Assembly (NCBI GenBank): GCA_937891135.1
Contig: CALAFB010000063.1
Span: 1 to 41,708, forward strand
Length of the DNA stretch: 41,708 nt
DNA from: an uncultured Elusimicrobium sp.
Lineage (GTDB): Bacteria > Elusimicrobiota > Elusimicrobia > Elusimicrobiales > Elusimicrobiaceae
Direction of reading: 5' to 3'
Both the position numbers and the translations under genes were made by a program. The notes below the pieces were generated by a model that was given only the letters and a program-made list of their open reading frames with translations, was not told the origin of the DNA and did no database searches. This document shows positions 7,563-16,496 of this stretch, in pieces; the stretch's first letter is position 1, and each line of letters begins with the position of its first letter.

Positions 7563-8186
7563 CTAAATTTCAAATCCTTCTTCTGCTTCATACCCTTGTA
7601 GTCCTTCACAAACGGATTTGCCGCGCTTATCAAAGTATCCGCACTTATGCGTCCAAATTCCATTTTGGTCGCGTAATGCCCCAATCCAAGTATATCCAAT
7701 ACTTGGATCATTTCCGTAGAGGTGATAAGCGTATGCAACGGCACTAAGATCCGCATCTTTCCCATATATTTCAATATGCATATCTGCATTGTTAATTATA
7801 CAGGAATCGCTTTCATTTGAATACTGACAAGGTAAGTCAATATTTAGGTGTTCTGAGGCATTTTTGTACAGAAGATCCGCTTCTACTCCGGGGTGTTCTA
7901 GGATCCAATGCTCGGTGGCTTGTTGTAACGTGGCAATGAGTTGTACCGTTTCTGCCGCCCGCGTTCGGTCTACCGCCTTTTGATATTGCGGCAACGCCAC
8001 CGCTGCCAATATCCCAATAATGAGCACCACTACAAGTAATTCAATTAGTGTAAATCCCTTCTTTCCAAAACGGATGAGGAATATTCCCAAGTTCTGCAGA
8101 CGGCAAAATTGGGAATGACTTTTATTATTTTGTACGGCTACATTATTTTCTTGCGTATAACCCCGCCGGGCATTTTTTAAGTGCAT
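7563..8186 (-). CDS. Lone type IV pilin-like protein with long leader
   Basis: 207 residues. The class III signal is RFGKKGFTLIE with the cleavable Gly, mature Phe1 and Glu5, followed by the hydrophobic helix LLVVVLIIGILAAVALP. The start at 8186 has AAGGA upstream and gives an unusually long pre-helix leader of about 42 residues. The globular part carries four cysteines in two pairs, the last around CGYFDKRGKSVCEG near the C-terminus, like a pilin D-region loop. The 3' half uses more A/T-rich codons than the 5' part. It needs the pilus operon at 11-21 kb in trans for assembly. It is a pilin or pseudopilin; which fibre it joins cannot be told. Confidence 0.85.
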   Translation of the reverse strand: MHLKNARRGYTQENNVAVQNNKSHSQFCRLQNLGIFLIRFGKKGFTLIELLVVVLIIGILAAVALPQYQKAVDRTRAAETVQLIATLQQATEHWILEHPGVEADLLYKNASEHLNIDLPCQYSNESDSCIINNADMHIEIYGKDADLSAVAYAYHLYGNDPSIGYTWIGALRDQNGIWTHKCGYFDKRGKSVCEGLQGYEAEEGFEI

Positions 8187-8307
8187 AGTAATTTCCTTTT
8201 TATTTTTGTCGGGCCAAGGTATAATAAAACGGCTGTTATAGCCTGGCCTATGCACGAACCAAATTATAGCAACCGTAGTCTGCCATTTTTGCAAACGGCA
8301 AACATTC

Positions 8308-8337
8308 GGCACATACAAGTGGCCGCCTGTATGTGCC
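8308..8337. other. Perfect inverted repeat upstream of the lone pilin, in a 347-nt gap
   Basis: GGCACATACA (8308-8317) and TGTATGTGCC (8328-8337) are perfect 10-nt arms with a 10-nt loop. They lie about 120 nt upstream of the pilin start at 8186. The gap 8187-8533 also holds TGC-TATAAT near 8260 (minus strand, a likely pilin -10), and smaller hairpins CCGTAC/GTACGG and GTGTAAA/TTTACAC. An operator or RNA hairpin is possible. Confidence 0.5.
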
Positions 8338-8477
8338 TAGTTCTGCTATTTTTGGTATGCATAGAATTATAAAACTCTCCGTACGCCGAGTACGGTTCCA
8401 AAAACAGATTTAAATTGTATTGTGTAAAAAGTTTACACCCCCTAATTATCTGTTATTATAACAAATCGGTTGCTTGT

Positions 8478-8506
8478 TTGTATTTTTAGTCGTAAATTTC
8501 TAAAAT
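8478..8506 (+). promoter_or_regulatory. Promoter of the Wzy/ligase-TPR gene
   Basis: TTGTAT (8478-8483) and TAAAAT (8501-8506) are separated by exactly 17 nt, 27 nt upstream of the ATG at 8534, whose leader has AAGGGA. Confidence 0.5.
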
Positions 8507-8533
8507 ATAGAAAATTTTTACAAGGGATTTTTT

Positions 8534-11158
8534 ATGCTAAACTTAACTAAACCCCAAAAAGAAACGGTATATATGAAGGTAATGCGCGTGCTGTTGGCGG
8601 CCACATTTCTCGTCGTACCGCTTATCTTTTTTACAAACTTAACCGAAAATCCGTTCTTTGCCCAAAATGTGTTGTTGTATGTGCTGATTGCGCTTTTATA
8701 CGGCACGATGGCCGTTAAATTTTTGCGTACCAAAACCATTGATTTTACCAAAACATTTTTTGACCTGGCTTTTTTTGTATATGTTATCTCGTGCGCGATG
8801 GGGTGGCTGACGGCGGTTTCCAGCGCGTCGCAAGTTTTGCGCCAGACGTTATTTTTTAATCTGTTAAACTACGGTACCCTGTTGTTAATTGTGGCGGTAG
8901 GGGCGTACATTATTAGTAAAAATGTCGTTTTTTCGGGTGTAATTGAAAGCAAAACCAATTACATCATTTTGTTTTTTGTGTGGGGGGGATTATGGTATTT
9001 GGCCCCGGTACTGAAAACGACGGCTACGTCAGAAACTTTCCTGCTGCAACTGTGGGATTGGTATGCGGTTGGGTTGTGGGGCGTAGGGATTTTTTTAGGC
9101 GTGCGGGTACTTAAAAAACTCACGCAGGAAAATATTTTTGTACTCATTTTTGTAGCGGTATTTTTAGCGTGTTGTTACGGAGTACTGCAGGCCTTGGGGC
9201 TGGATTTTTTGTGGCCGTTTGAAATTGACCAATTTGCTACCAAAGCATTTTCTACGTTTGGCAATCCGAACTTTTTATCGTCGGCGGTGGTTATGTTATT
9301 GCCGGCGTTGCTTGTCTATTATATGCGTACGGATAGCAAGAAAGATTTTATCGTTTACGGCTTGCTGGTCCTGGTGTATGTGTTATATTTATCGTTTGGG
9401 CTCGCGCGTTCATGTTGGGTAGGGGCTGCCTGCGGGCTTATTATGATGTGGATGTTTGGTACGTTGCGTACGCTGATTTGGCAGCGCAAAGGCCGTGTGT
9501 TTTTGCTGGCACTTTTGGCCGTTGGCGTGGCGTACAGTTCCGTGTATATGCCCGGGCCCGGCAATGCCATTAGCCCGGTTAAAAACCGCGTGGCGGAACT
9601 GACCCAAGTTACTCCGTCCACGTTTACGTTAAACGTGCCGAAAGAACAAGTTTTCCAGTCGCTGCACCAGCGTTTACTAATGTGGGACGTATCCAAAGAA
9701 ATGTTTTTAGAACGGCCCGTATTAGGCAGCGGCGTCGGGAATTTTCAAATGGCGTTTGCACAAAACCAACCCAAAACCTTGTTACAATATCCCGAACTGC
9801 GTGCGTTAAAAACTACTACCCATGCCCCGCATAATGAAATTTTATTTCAGTTAGGCCAAGGTGGTATCGTCGGGGTGGGCCTATTCTTATTTATGTTTAT
9901 GGTGCTCTTTTTAGAAGTGAAAGATTTTGCCGCCCATAAAAAAGAAGGCGATAAAAAACAACTGTTGCAAGCCATTTTCTGTGGTATTTTAGGGATGCTG
10001 GTAGATAATATGCTCAACATTTCGCTGCATGCGGTAGTGCCGGCTTTTTTCTTTTGGTGGTTTGTCGGTGCGGAAGTTAGCGGGGTAGGGAAGGAAGAAG
10101 GAAAAATCATCATTACAGCCAACCCGGTTACTAAAGCAGCGGCCTTCGTGGTACTGACGGGCTGTACGGCGGTATTAGTGTGGCAAGGGTTGTGGTTTGC
10201 CAGCGAATATGAATCCTTCGTCGGGCAGAAAAAAATAGCTGTCCAAAATTATGACGGTGCCGTCAAAAATTTATCGGCCGCGCTTACGTTATACCCGGCG
10301 AATACGCAGGCGGGTTTTCGGTTGGGGCAGGTCTTATTAAGCCAAAAAAAATACAGCGAAGCCTTGCGCGTGTTTGATAAAACCTTGGCGGCCGCTTCGT
10401 ATTACGAAGAAGTATACGGCCAGGCTGCCTTGGCGGCGTTGGGGGCAGGGGATACTAAAAAAGCCGTTTATTATTTAGTACAACATTTAAAATTGCATCC
10501 CTATCATTTATCGTCTTACAAATTGCTATCCGCTTTGTTATACCAACATATTATTTATGCCGAAGATGATATTATGGCCCTCGTGGAACGCGGGCTTACG
10601 CTGTTTCCGTATGAAACAAGTTTATGGCGGCAAGCGGGAGAAATTTACCAAAAAAAAGGAAACCTGGAATATGCCAAAAACGCCTACCAGCGCGGTTTGG
10701 CGGTAGACACGTTGGATCGTGATTTACTTAAACGCTTAGATAATTTATATCCGGTTCCCGCCGAAAAACCTGTGTTATTAACCCAAGCACGCAGGCTGCA
10801 AGGGTATCAGGAGAAAGTTTCCAAGTTTAACAAAATGGCTCCTTTTTACCAACATAAATTACGTGAAAATATAGAGCAGTACATCGCCCAATATCCGCAA
10901 GATGCCAACGGGAAAATTTTATTGGCGCGGGTCCTCTCTTTAGGTGGTAACGATTTAAAAGCGGAAGAATTGTTAGAGCAAGTCCTTGCGGTACATCCGG
11001 ATAATTTATGGGCGCATTTGGCGTTATCATCTTTGTATTACCAAGCCGAAGATTGGGCGCGTGCCCGCCGGTCTTTAGAAAACGCCTTGTTTTATTATCC
11101 GGATAATGAAACGGCCCAAACCCGTTTGCGTGTACTGGCAGCTAAAGAAACAAAATAA
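8534..11158 (+). CDS. O-antigen ligase/polymerase (Wzy_C)-family membrane protein with C-terminal TPR domain
   Basis: 874 residues. The first 530 or so contain about a dozen hydrophobic segments. The Wzy_C/WaaL/PglL signature region includes FGNPNFLSSA near 240, a large loop with RLLMWDVSKEMFLERPVLGSGVGNF near 388, and HAPHNEILFQLGQGGIVGVGLF near 430, whose HNE is the usual conserved site. Residues from about 590 to the end are helical TPR-like units. Members transfer or polymerise lipid-linked glycans on the outer face of the inner membrane. The same domain is found in O-antigen polymerases, lipid A ligases and pilin oligosaccharyltransferases. The pilus operon directly downstream makes pilin glycosylation worth considering, but this is inference. 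Confidence 0.75.
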   Translation: MLNLTKPQKETVYMKVMRVLLAATFLVVPLIFFTNLTENPFFAQNVLLYVLIALLYGTMAVKFLRTKTIDFTKTFFDLAFFVYVISCAMGWLTAVSSASQVLRQTLFFNLLNYGTLLLIVAVGAYIISKNVVFSGVIESKTNYIILFFVWGGLWYLAPVLKTTATSETFLLQLWDWYAVGLWGVGIFLGVRVLKKLTQENIFVLIFVAVFLACCYGVLQALGLDFLWPFEIDQFATKAFSTFGNPNFLSSAVVMLLPALLVYYMRTDSKKDFIVYGLLVLVYVLYLSFGLARSCWVGAACGLIMMWMFGTLRTLIWQRKGRVFLLALLAVGVAYSSVYMPGPGNAISPVKNRVAELTQVTPSTFTLNVPKEQVFQSLHQRLLMWDVSKEMFLERPVLGSGVGNFQMAFAQNQPKTLLQYPELRALKTTTHAPHNEILFQLGQGGIVGVGLFLFMFMVLFLEVKDFAAHKKEGDKKQLLQAIFCGILGMLVDNMLNISLHAVVPAFFFWWFVGAEVSGVGKEEGKIIITANPVTKAAAFVVLTGCTAVLVWQGLWFASEYESFVGQKKIAVQNYDGAVKNLSAALTLYPANTQAGFRLGQVLLSQKKYSEALRVFDKTLAAASYYEEVYGQAALAALGAGDTKKAVYYLVQHLKLHPYHLSSYKLLSALLYQHIIYAEDDIMALVERGLTLFPYETSLWRQAGEIYQKKGNLEYAKNAYQRGLAVDTLDRDLLKRLDNLYPVPAEKPVLLTQARRLQGYQEKVSKFNKMAPFYQHKLRENIEQYIAQYPQDANGKILLARVLSLGGNDLKAEELLEQVLAVHPDNLWAHLALSSLYYQAEDWARARRSLENALFYYPDNETAQTRLRVLAAKETK

Positions 11159-11265
11159 ATTTTTCCGACGGTAAAAAAAGTAAAAAAAACGAGTGAAAAA
11201 ATTTTTTATTTTTGCTACAATAAACGCACAGTGTTTAAAAAATAAAAAATGGATAAAAAAAATTC

Positions 11266-11293
11266 TTTACAAACCGTGTGAAATTGCTATAAT
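11266..11293 (+). promoter_or_regulatory. Promoter of the type IV pilus assembly operon
   Basis: TTTACA (11266-11271), a 16-nt spacer and a consensus TATAAT (11288-11293). Transcription would begin near 11300, about 50 nt before the ATG at 11352, which excludes the upstream in-frame start at 11193. A second extended -10 (TGC-TACAAT, ending 11221) lies further upstream. Confidence 0.65.
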
Positions 11294-11351
11294 AATGGCA
11301 TCAGTACCGGTTGTAAAAGACCAAATCCTAGCGCAAGGAATATGGAAACAA

Positions 11352-13577
11352 ATGAAGATAAATAAAACGTGGATGTGTATGCTGGTGTTAACAAGCAGTT
11401 TGTTAATGGCAGGAATTCCAGTCGTTGCCGCTTCGGCGGATAAGCAACTGCAGAAAGGTATTGAGGCGTACCGGCAAAATGATACCGATCAGGCGTTGGA
11501 ATATTTTATCGACGTCTTGATGGACGGAAACAATGAGCAGGTAGCCCAGGCCAATAAATATATAGACGCGATTCATAATAAAATCGGCGGCATTAAGCAA
11601 CCGGTAGAAGTAGATATTTCTTTCCCGGATCAGCCTGTCCAAACGATTTTAAACAAAAAAGATGCGTGGGTACTGCAGGCAGAGGATGTGCAGAATCAAG
11701 CTGACCAAGCAGCTCAAAATGCTATTGATGCCTTAAATACCATGCCCCAAACCTTGACGGAACAAATTGAACAACGTCAGTTGGCCAATTATACCCAACA
11801 AGGTTTACAGCCTGTTACGGCTACGCAAGGGGCGGTGTTGGATAATGCTGCGGTATTAGGTACCCAAGTAAACAACGGGGCTGCGGCGGCCCGGCAAGAT
11901 TTAAATGCAATTGCCAACCAATATAACCAACAGACAAACCAGGCGGCCCAACGACTCAACCAATATGGGCAGCAAGTGAATCAGGCGGGCCAACAAACTG
12001 TTGGGCAGATGCAAAATGCAGCTCAAGCAGCCACTCAGGATATGTACCATTTTGCGAATGATTATGAACAGGAATATTGGGGCGGGCAGCCGGTCGCTCC
12101 TGCGGCGACAGTTTCCCAGCCGGTTGTAACCCAGCCTGTTATAAATCAAAATGGAGGGACGAAGCCCGCTAGCCGCAAAGCGTATGTTTCTCCCAATTTA
12201 TCGCCTACTCAGTTTGCGGAGCAATCAAGTGCCGGCTTTACTTCTGCGGTAGATTATACAACCCCTACTTATAATGAGGCGCAGCCGGCAGCCGTAGCAG
12301 CTACGGTAAATAATGGCAGTCCCTTACCGCCGGATGCTTCTGTGTTTACGGATTTAACAAGTCCGGCGGCTGTGCAAGCGCGTAATTTATATGTAGCGCA
12401 GAAATTACAAAGCATGCAGACCGGGGTGGTTTCTGCGTTAACGGCAGAAAAAGGGATTCATTTGTATCTGCGTCCGGACGGACGGCCCGATGCTTTAGAT
12501 ATTGATGACGGCGTGTTATTCCAAGGGAATGCATTCCGCCCGGAAGCGTTTGGTACGTTAAATCATATTTTTGAATTGTTAGCTTTAACCCAAGGGGCCC
12601 GGTATATTATTTTACCGGCCGGTTCTTACACGGATGATGTTACGCTTTCGGGCATTCGCCAGGCCATGGCACTAAAGTCTTACTTAACGAAACGGGGCAT
12701 TTCCCAAGGCAAGTTATACTACAATATGGGACTGGTGGACCAAGAAGTTCCTACCCAATTTTCTAATTTAAAAGGTTTGTCTGTTGTTTTTGATTATGAT
12801 GCCAATTTACCCACCCGTATGTTAGATAACGCCGACCAGGAAACCAATCCGTTATTAAGTATGGCGATTGTACCTCAATGTCATGCAATTGACCGTTCGT
12901 TAGGGGAAGCCTATGCCGTTGATTTTTCTGTATTAGATACGGTAAACCCCATTAGCCATTGGACGCTCCAGGTGGTACAGCATGGGCGCAACGGAAACTA
13001 TTACATTGTACGCCAATTAGAAGGGTTTTCTCCGGTATACCACCAAATTTTATGGAATGGGCGTAAAGGTATTATCGGGCCGGAATTGCCGTGCGGTAAA
13101 TATACGTTGGTATTAACGGCTGTAGATACAGCAGGGCATAAGCAAGTATTACGTCGTCGGGTTGTTGTCAAATGTGCTGGGGCAGCCGTTATGGGCTCGT
13201 GTGAAACCGGTACGTGTACCAAGCAAACCGGTTCCAAAAAGACGACCGTTTTAAATTATAAAGCCAGCCGTTTGTGGAAAAAACCCAACCGCCGGATTTG
13301 TGTATCTTCTACTTGTGTAAATGAGCCCGAGTCGGTAACCCCGGTACAGCAAGCAGTTGCTCCGGCGCAAGAAACAACCGATACCGTTTCTACCAGCACA
13401 AGCACCTATACTAAAACGCAAACCGTTCGCAATGTAGTAGTAGATGATACTTCTTCACAATCGGATGCTGTCTATTCTTCTACGGATGAAGGTTATGCGC
13501 CGATGCCTGCGAATGCAGGAGGGTATGCTCCCGCGGAAGGTGCAGCTACTTCGTACGAAGAATATACTACTTATTAA
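11352..13577 (+). CDS. Exported TPR / OmpA-like / FlgD-Ig-like protein heading the pilus operon
   Basis: 741 residues. A signal peptide ends near VVAASA (about 30). A short TPR-like part (about 32-70, AYRQNDTDQALEYF) is followed by a long Gln/Ala/Asn-rich low-complexity region (about 100-340). The next part (about 390-510) resembles a divergent OmpA/MotB peptidoglycan-binding fold (LNHIFELLALTQGARYIILPAG, then a SYLTKRGIS helix). An Ig-like segment at about 530-620 has NPISHWTLQVV and GPELPCGKYTLVLTAVDTAGHK, as in FlgD/gliding-type Ig domains. The tail is Cys- and Thr/Ser-rich. The start follows the promoter at 11266. First in the operon before pilMN, it may anchor the pilus machine to peptidoglycan, analogous in role to TsaP or FimV. 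No family name is certain. Confidence 0.7.
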   Translation: MKINKTWMCMLVLTSSLLMAGIPVVAASADKQLQKGIEAYRQNDTDQALEYFIDVLMDGNNEQVAQANKYIDAIHNKIGGIKQPVEVDISFPDQPVQTILNKKDAWVLQAEDVQNQADQAAQNAIDALNTMPQTLTEQIEQRQLANYTQQGLQPVTATQGAVLDNAAVLGTQVNNGAAAARQDLNAIANQYNQQTNQAAQRLNQYGQQVNQAGQQTVGQMQNAAQAATQDMYHFANDYEQEYWGGQPVAPAATVSQPVVTQPVINQNGGTKPASRKAYVSPNLSPTQFAEQSSAGFTSAVDYTTPTYNEAQPAAVAATVNNGSPLPPDASVFTDLTSPAAVQARNLYVAQKLQSMQTGVVSALTAEKGIHLYLRPDGRPDALDIDDGVLFQGNAFRPEAFGTLNHIFELLALTQGARYIILPAGSYTDDVTLSGIRQAMALKSYLTKRGISQGKLYYNMGLVDQEVPTQFSNLKGLSVVFDYDANLPTRMLDNADQETNPLLSMAIVPQCHAIDRSLGEAYAVDFSVLDTVNPISHWTLQVVQHGRNGNYYIVRQLEGFSPVYHQILWNGRKGIIGPELPCGKYTLVLTAVDTAGHKQVLRRRVVVKCAGAAVMGSCETGTCTKQTGSKKTTVLNYKASRLWKKPNRRICVSSTCVNEPESVTPVQQAVAPAQETTDTVSTSTSTYTKTQTVRNVVVDDTSSQSDAVYSSTDEGYAPMPANAGGYAPAEGAATSYEEYTTY

Positions 13578-13603
13578 GGGAAGTTTTTAGGGGAAAAGGG
13601 ATT

Positions 13604-15214
13604 ATGAATCTTGCAGAAATATTAGTCGGTAATAATATGAGCGCGCACCCGGATTGTTTGGGCATCTATATTGGTATAGATGAGATTTATGTTGCCCAAA
13701 GTGCCAAACGGGATAGCGGTACTGTATTAGAATCATTAATTCGCGTTCCGGTTAATATGGTAGACCGCAGTAAATTAAAAGCGGGGGAACTCAACGAAGC
13801 CTTCTTTACCCAAGACTATTGGTTAGATGCCTTGGGCAAAGTAACCTCTAAAAAATCCTGGAGTACTACCAAAGTAGTGGTCAGTTTAGCGCCGGAGTTT
13901 TGCTTATTGCGCCATTTCGTTATTTCTATTCCCATGAAACGCCAGGAATGGTCCACCGGTATCCCGAATGAAGCCCGTAAGTATATTCATTTCCCGTTTG
14001 ATAAAGCGGCTTATGCTTATCATGTATATGAATTTGAAACGGCTGCCACAAAGCAGCCCCGGTTAGGCGTTGTTTTTGCGATGACCACGCGTACGATTAT
14101 TTCCCGTTTGGAAAAAGGGCTTAAAACCGTTGGGTTGGACTTACTGTCCGTGGAATCTTCTTGTTTATCTTTAGCCCGTGCTTTTAGCAGTAATGATAAA
14201 GAAGCGGTGGGCGACGGTGGACGGATTTATTCGTTTTTTGGTAAAGAATCGGCCAGTTTTGTATTTTTAAACGGGTTAGTTCCGGTGTTAGAGCGTGAAG
14301 TAGAAATTTCGGGTTCGGCTCCGGCTGAACGCCGTCGTTTTGAAATTGCCAATAGTGCGGAATTTATTGCCAAACAATTAGAAAAAGATCCTTTTGAAGA
14401 AGCGGTCATTACCGGATATCGTATGGAACAATGGGTTCCTGCTTTAGAGGCGGATTCCCGCAAAGCGGTTCGCAAATGGGATTTAAGTGAAGTATTTGGT
14501 ATTGAAACAAAAGCAGCCGGCGAAGTGGCTGCCATTGGTGCCAGCAGTAAATTTGTAGACCAGGCTACTCCGGATATTGATTTTACAAAGGGCAAACGCT
14601 TGAGTCCCTATGAGTTTAATGCCAGCTGGACTATGTGGAAAATAACAGCGGTACTGATTGTGCTTATGTTGCTGGTATTAGGAAAGAGTTATATGGGGGT
14701 TTTGTTTGATAACTTCAAGTTGCAAAAGAAATCAGCTTCCATAGACCAAACATTGGAGGATTTCCAAGGGCTGTCTTCTTCCCAACTCCAAACTAATTTA
14801 GATAACATTAAAAACCAGAATAATGCGTTGTCTAGTGTGTATACGAATAGTCCGTTGTTAACCCCTATTTTGGAAGCCGTAGCCAATACGGTTCCGGAAA
14901 ATATTTGGTTAACACGTATTTCTTACACGGCCCCGTTCCCGGCAGCCTCTAAAGGGGGGGGGAGTTTAACCTTAGAGGGGATTATCCGGTCTGGGAAGGA
15001 TAATGTGGAAAATTTACTTATTAGCCGTCGTTTGCCGGAGTTATTTTCCAAGCAGCCGGCTTTGAAACAGTTATGCAGGGACGCATCGGTAAGGACAGGA
15101 GGAACTTCCAACCACGCTGCCGATTCTGCCAAGGAAACTTCTTTTACGTTGACTTGTAATGCAGCAGCGGCAGGGTCTCGTTCATCCTCAAGGAGAACAA
15201 ACGATGGAATTTGA
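13604..15214 (+). CDS. PilM-PilN fusion (GspL-like) type IV pilus inner-membrane assembly protein
   Basis: 536 residues. Residues 1-330 have the layout of the actin-like PilM/GspL cytoplasmic domain (LGIYIGIDEIYVAQ near 18-31, VVVSLAPEFCLLRHFVISIPM near 90-110, then a second lobe). KITAVLIVLMLLVLGKSYMGV near 345-365 is a single membrane segment. Residues 370-500 resemble the PilN/GspL periplasmic ferredoxin-like domain after a coiled-coil (TLEDFQGLSSSQLQTNLDNIKNQ), including LEAVANTVPENIWLTRISY. In classical pili PilM and PilN are separate genes; here they form one chain, as in GspL. The actin-like phosphate loops look degenerate. It lies 26 nt after the operon's first gene with AAGGGA; pilO starts inside its end. 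Confidence 0.8.
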   Translation: MNLAEILVGNNMSAHPDCLGIYIGIDEIYVAQSAKRDSGTVLESLIRVPVNMVDRSKLKAGELNEAFFTQDYWLDALGKVTSKKSWSTTKVVVSLAPEFCLLRHFVISIPMKRQEWSTGIPNEARKYIHFPFDKAAYAYHVYEFETAATKQPRLGVVFAMTTRTIISRLEKGLKTVGLDLLSVESSCLSLARAFSSNDKEAVGDGGRIYSFFGKESASFVFLNGLVPVLEREVEISGSAPAERRRFEIANSAEFIAKQLEKDPFEEAVITGYRMEQWVPALEADSRKAVRKWDLSEVFGIETKAAGEVAAIGASSKFVDQATPDIDFTKGKRLSPYEFNASWTMWKITAVLIVLMLLVLGKSYMGVLFDNFKLQKKSASIDQTLEDFQGLSSSQLQTNLDNIKNQNNALSSVYTNSPLLTPILEAVANTVPENIWLTRISYTAPFPAASKGGGSLTLEGIIRSGKDNVENLLISRRLPELFSKQPALKQLCRDASVRTGGTSNHAADSAKETSFTLTCNAAAAGSRSSSRRTNDGI

Positions 15215-15992
15215 TTTTGAGAAAATAAAACAGAATTTATCGGCAGATAAGTTAAAAGGGTTTTTAGCGAAGCAAGGTTCCAAATCCCCGGCTGCTTTGG
15301 GGCAGCGATTTCGCAAAAAAGCCTGGCTGGCGAATTTTCAGCAAGGGCTGTTAGATATTAGGGTTGTTTTGGAAGAAGGAAAATTTTCCTTATTTGTCAA
15401 ACAATTAGTCGTGCTGTTGGCTGTTTTTTTACTGGTGCGGTATGGTTATAAAAATTTAGCTACCAAAAAAGCAAAAATCAAAGACGATATAGAATCGTTG
15501 CAAATCCAGCAAGCCAACAAATCAGATTATTTGGAAAACAAAAAATATTTGCTTCGGTTGGAGCCGTTATTCCCGGATGTGGAACAAAAAGGAACCTGGA
15601 TGCTGGCCCGGATAAGTGATATTTTTGAAAAACATAAAATCCAAGCCAATATAGACGGGAATGTATCTGAAAATGCCCAACAGTTTTATATTGTAGGTTC
15701 CCAGCCGGCTACGTTTACGGAAAGTTTTAAACGGACCGGGGAATTGATAGCAGATATTGAAAATGGGGATGACTTGTTCCGGATTACCAACTTTATGCTT
15801 ACCAAACAAACGGATAAAGAAAATCTGGGGAGCAACGCCGTAACGATTCAGTTTAATACGGTATTTCCAAAAAATAAATATGCGGCTACTTTATTTAAAG
15901 ATTATGCCGCTCAAATGGAACAAATAAAAAAAGAACAGGAGCAAGCTGCTGCTAAAACGGCGGCTCAGCCAGCGGAGAAACAAGCTCAATGA
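15204..15992 (+). CDS. pilO: PilO-like (GspM-like) pilus alignment protein
   Basis: 262 residues. A cytoplasmic N-terminus of about 60 residues is followed by one membrane helix (FVKQLVVLLAVFLLVRYGY, about 65-83), a coiled coil (KKAKIKDDIESLQIQQANKS) and a periplasmic alpha-beta domain (about 125-235). This is the PilO/GspM layout that pairs with the PilN half of the preceding protein. The tail is Ala/Gln/Lys-rich. The ATG at 15204 has AAGGAG 8 nt upstream and overlaps the pilMN frame by 11 nt; the open frame starting at 15159 is too early. Primary sequence is poorly conserved in this family, so the name rests on topology and gene order. Confidence 0.75.
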   Translation: MEFDFEKIKQNLSADKLKGFLAKQGSKSPAALGQRFRKKAWLANFQQGLLDIRVVLEEGKFSLFVKQLVVLLAVFLLVRYGYKNLATKKAKIKDDIESLQIQQANKSDYLENKKYLLRLEPLFPDVEQKGTWMLARISDIFEKHKIQANIDGNVSENAQQFYIVGSQPATFTESFKRTGELIADIENGDDLFRITNFMLTKQTDKENLGSNAVTIQFNTVFPKNKYAATLFKDYAAQMEQIKKEQEQAAAKTAAQPAEKQAQ

Positions 15993-16453
15993 ACACAAAA
16001 TATCTGATCACGGGGTTACTGGTTAGTTTTACAGCGGGGTTCGTATATGGGCAATCCCGTACGCCGATTGTTAAACCGAAAGTAACTTTTCAAATGAAAT
16101 CTTCGCGGGACCCCATGCTTTCTTCGGATGATTTATTATTGTTAGCGGCCCGAGAAAAACAACGCTTAGCGTTAGAAGCAGCCGCCCGCAAAAAAGAGGA
16201 AGCGGCCGCGCGCAAAAAACGGGCCGAAGAGGAACGCAAACGCCAATGGGAGATTTTACTGTTAAAAGACCCGTCGGTAATCGTGCGTAATAAAATAAAG
16301 ATTGACGGTGTAATTGATAAAGAAGTACTGATTGACGGTAAACTATATACCATTGGCAATACGTACATGGGTGCCAAAATTATAGGGGTAGGGTCGGATG
16401 TGGTTACATTTACCTATAAGGGGCATAAATTTACCAAGAAGATACCGTTATAA
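15989..16453 (+). CDS. pilP: PilP/GspC-like pilus periplasmic protein
   Basis: 154 residues. The N-terminus MNTKYLITGLLVSFTAGFVYGQ is a signal peptide or membrane anchor. No lipobox Cys is present, unlike classical PilP lipoproteins. A highly charged Glu/Lys/Arg/Ala helix follows (about 50-90, KKEEAAARKKRAEEERKRQ), then a small beta domain (about 100-154) with KIDGVIDKEVLIDGKLYTIGNTYMG and VTFTYKGHKF, the typical HR/PilP fold that links the inner-membrane platform to the secretin. The start overlaps the pilO stop as ATGA, so translation is coupled. Gene order O-P-Q supports the call. Confidence 0.75.
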   Translation: MNTKYLITGLLVSFTAGFVYGQSRTPIVKPKVTFQMKSSRDPMLSSDDLLLLAAREKQRLALEAAARKKEEAAARKKRAEEERKRQWEILLLKDPSVIVRNKIKIDGVIDKEVLIDGKLYTIGNTYMGAKIIGVGSDVVTFTYKGHKFTKKIPL

Positions 16454-16496
16454 ATAAAAAATTTAGTAAGTTGTAGTAACTCACACAGGAGGATAG

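Noticed and set aside
11193..11351. 53-residue N-terminal extension of the pilus operon's first protein
   Set aside because: The TTTACA-16-TATAAT promoter lies inside it, and a clear signal peptide begins at 11352.
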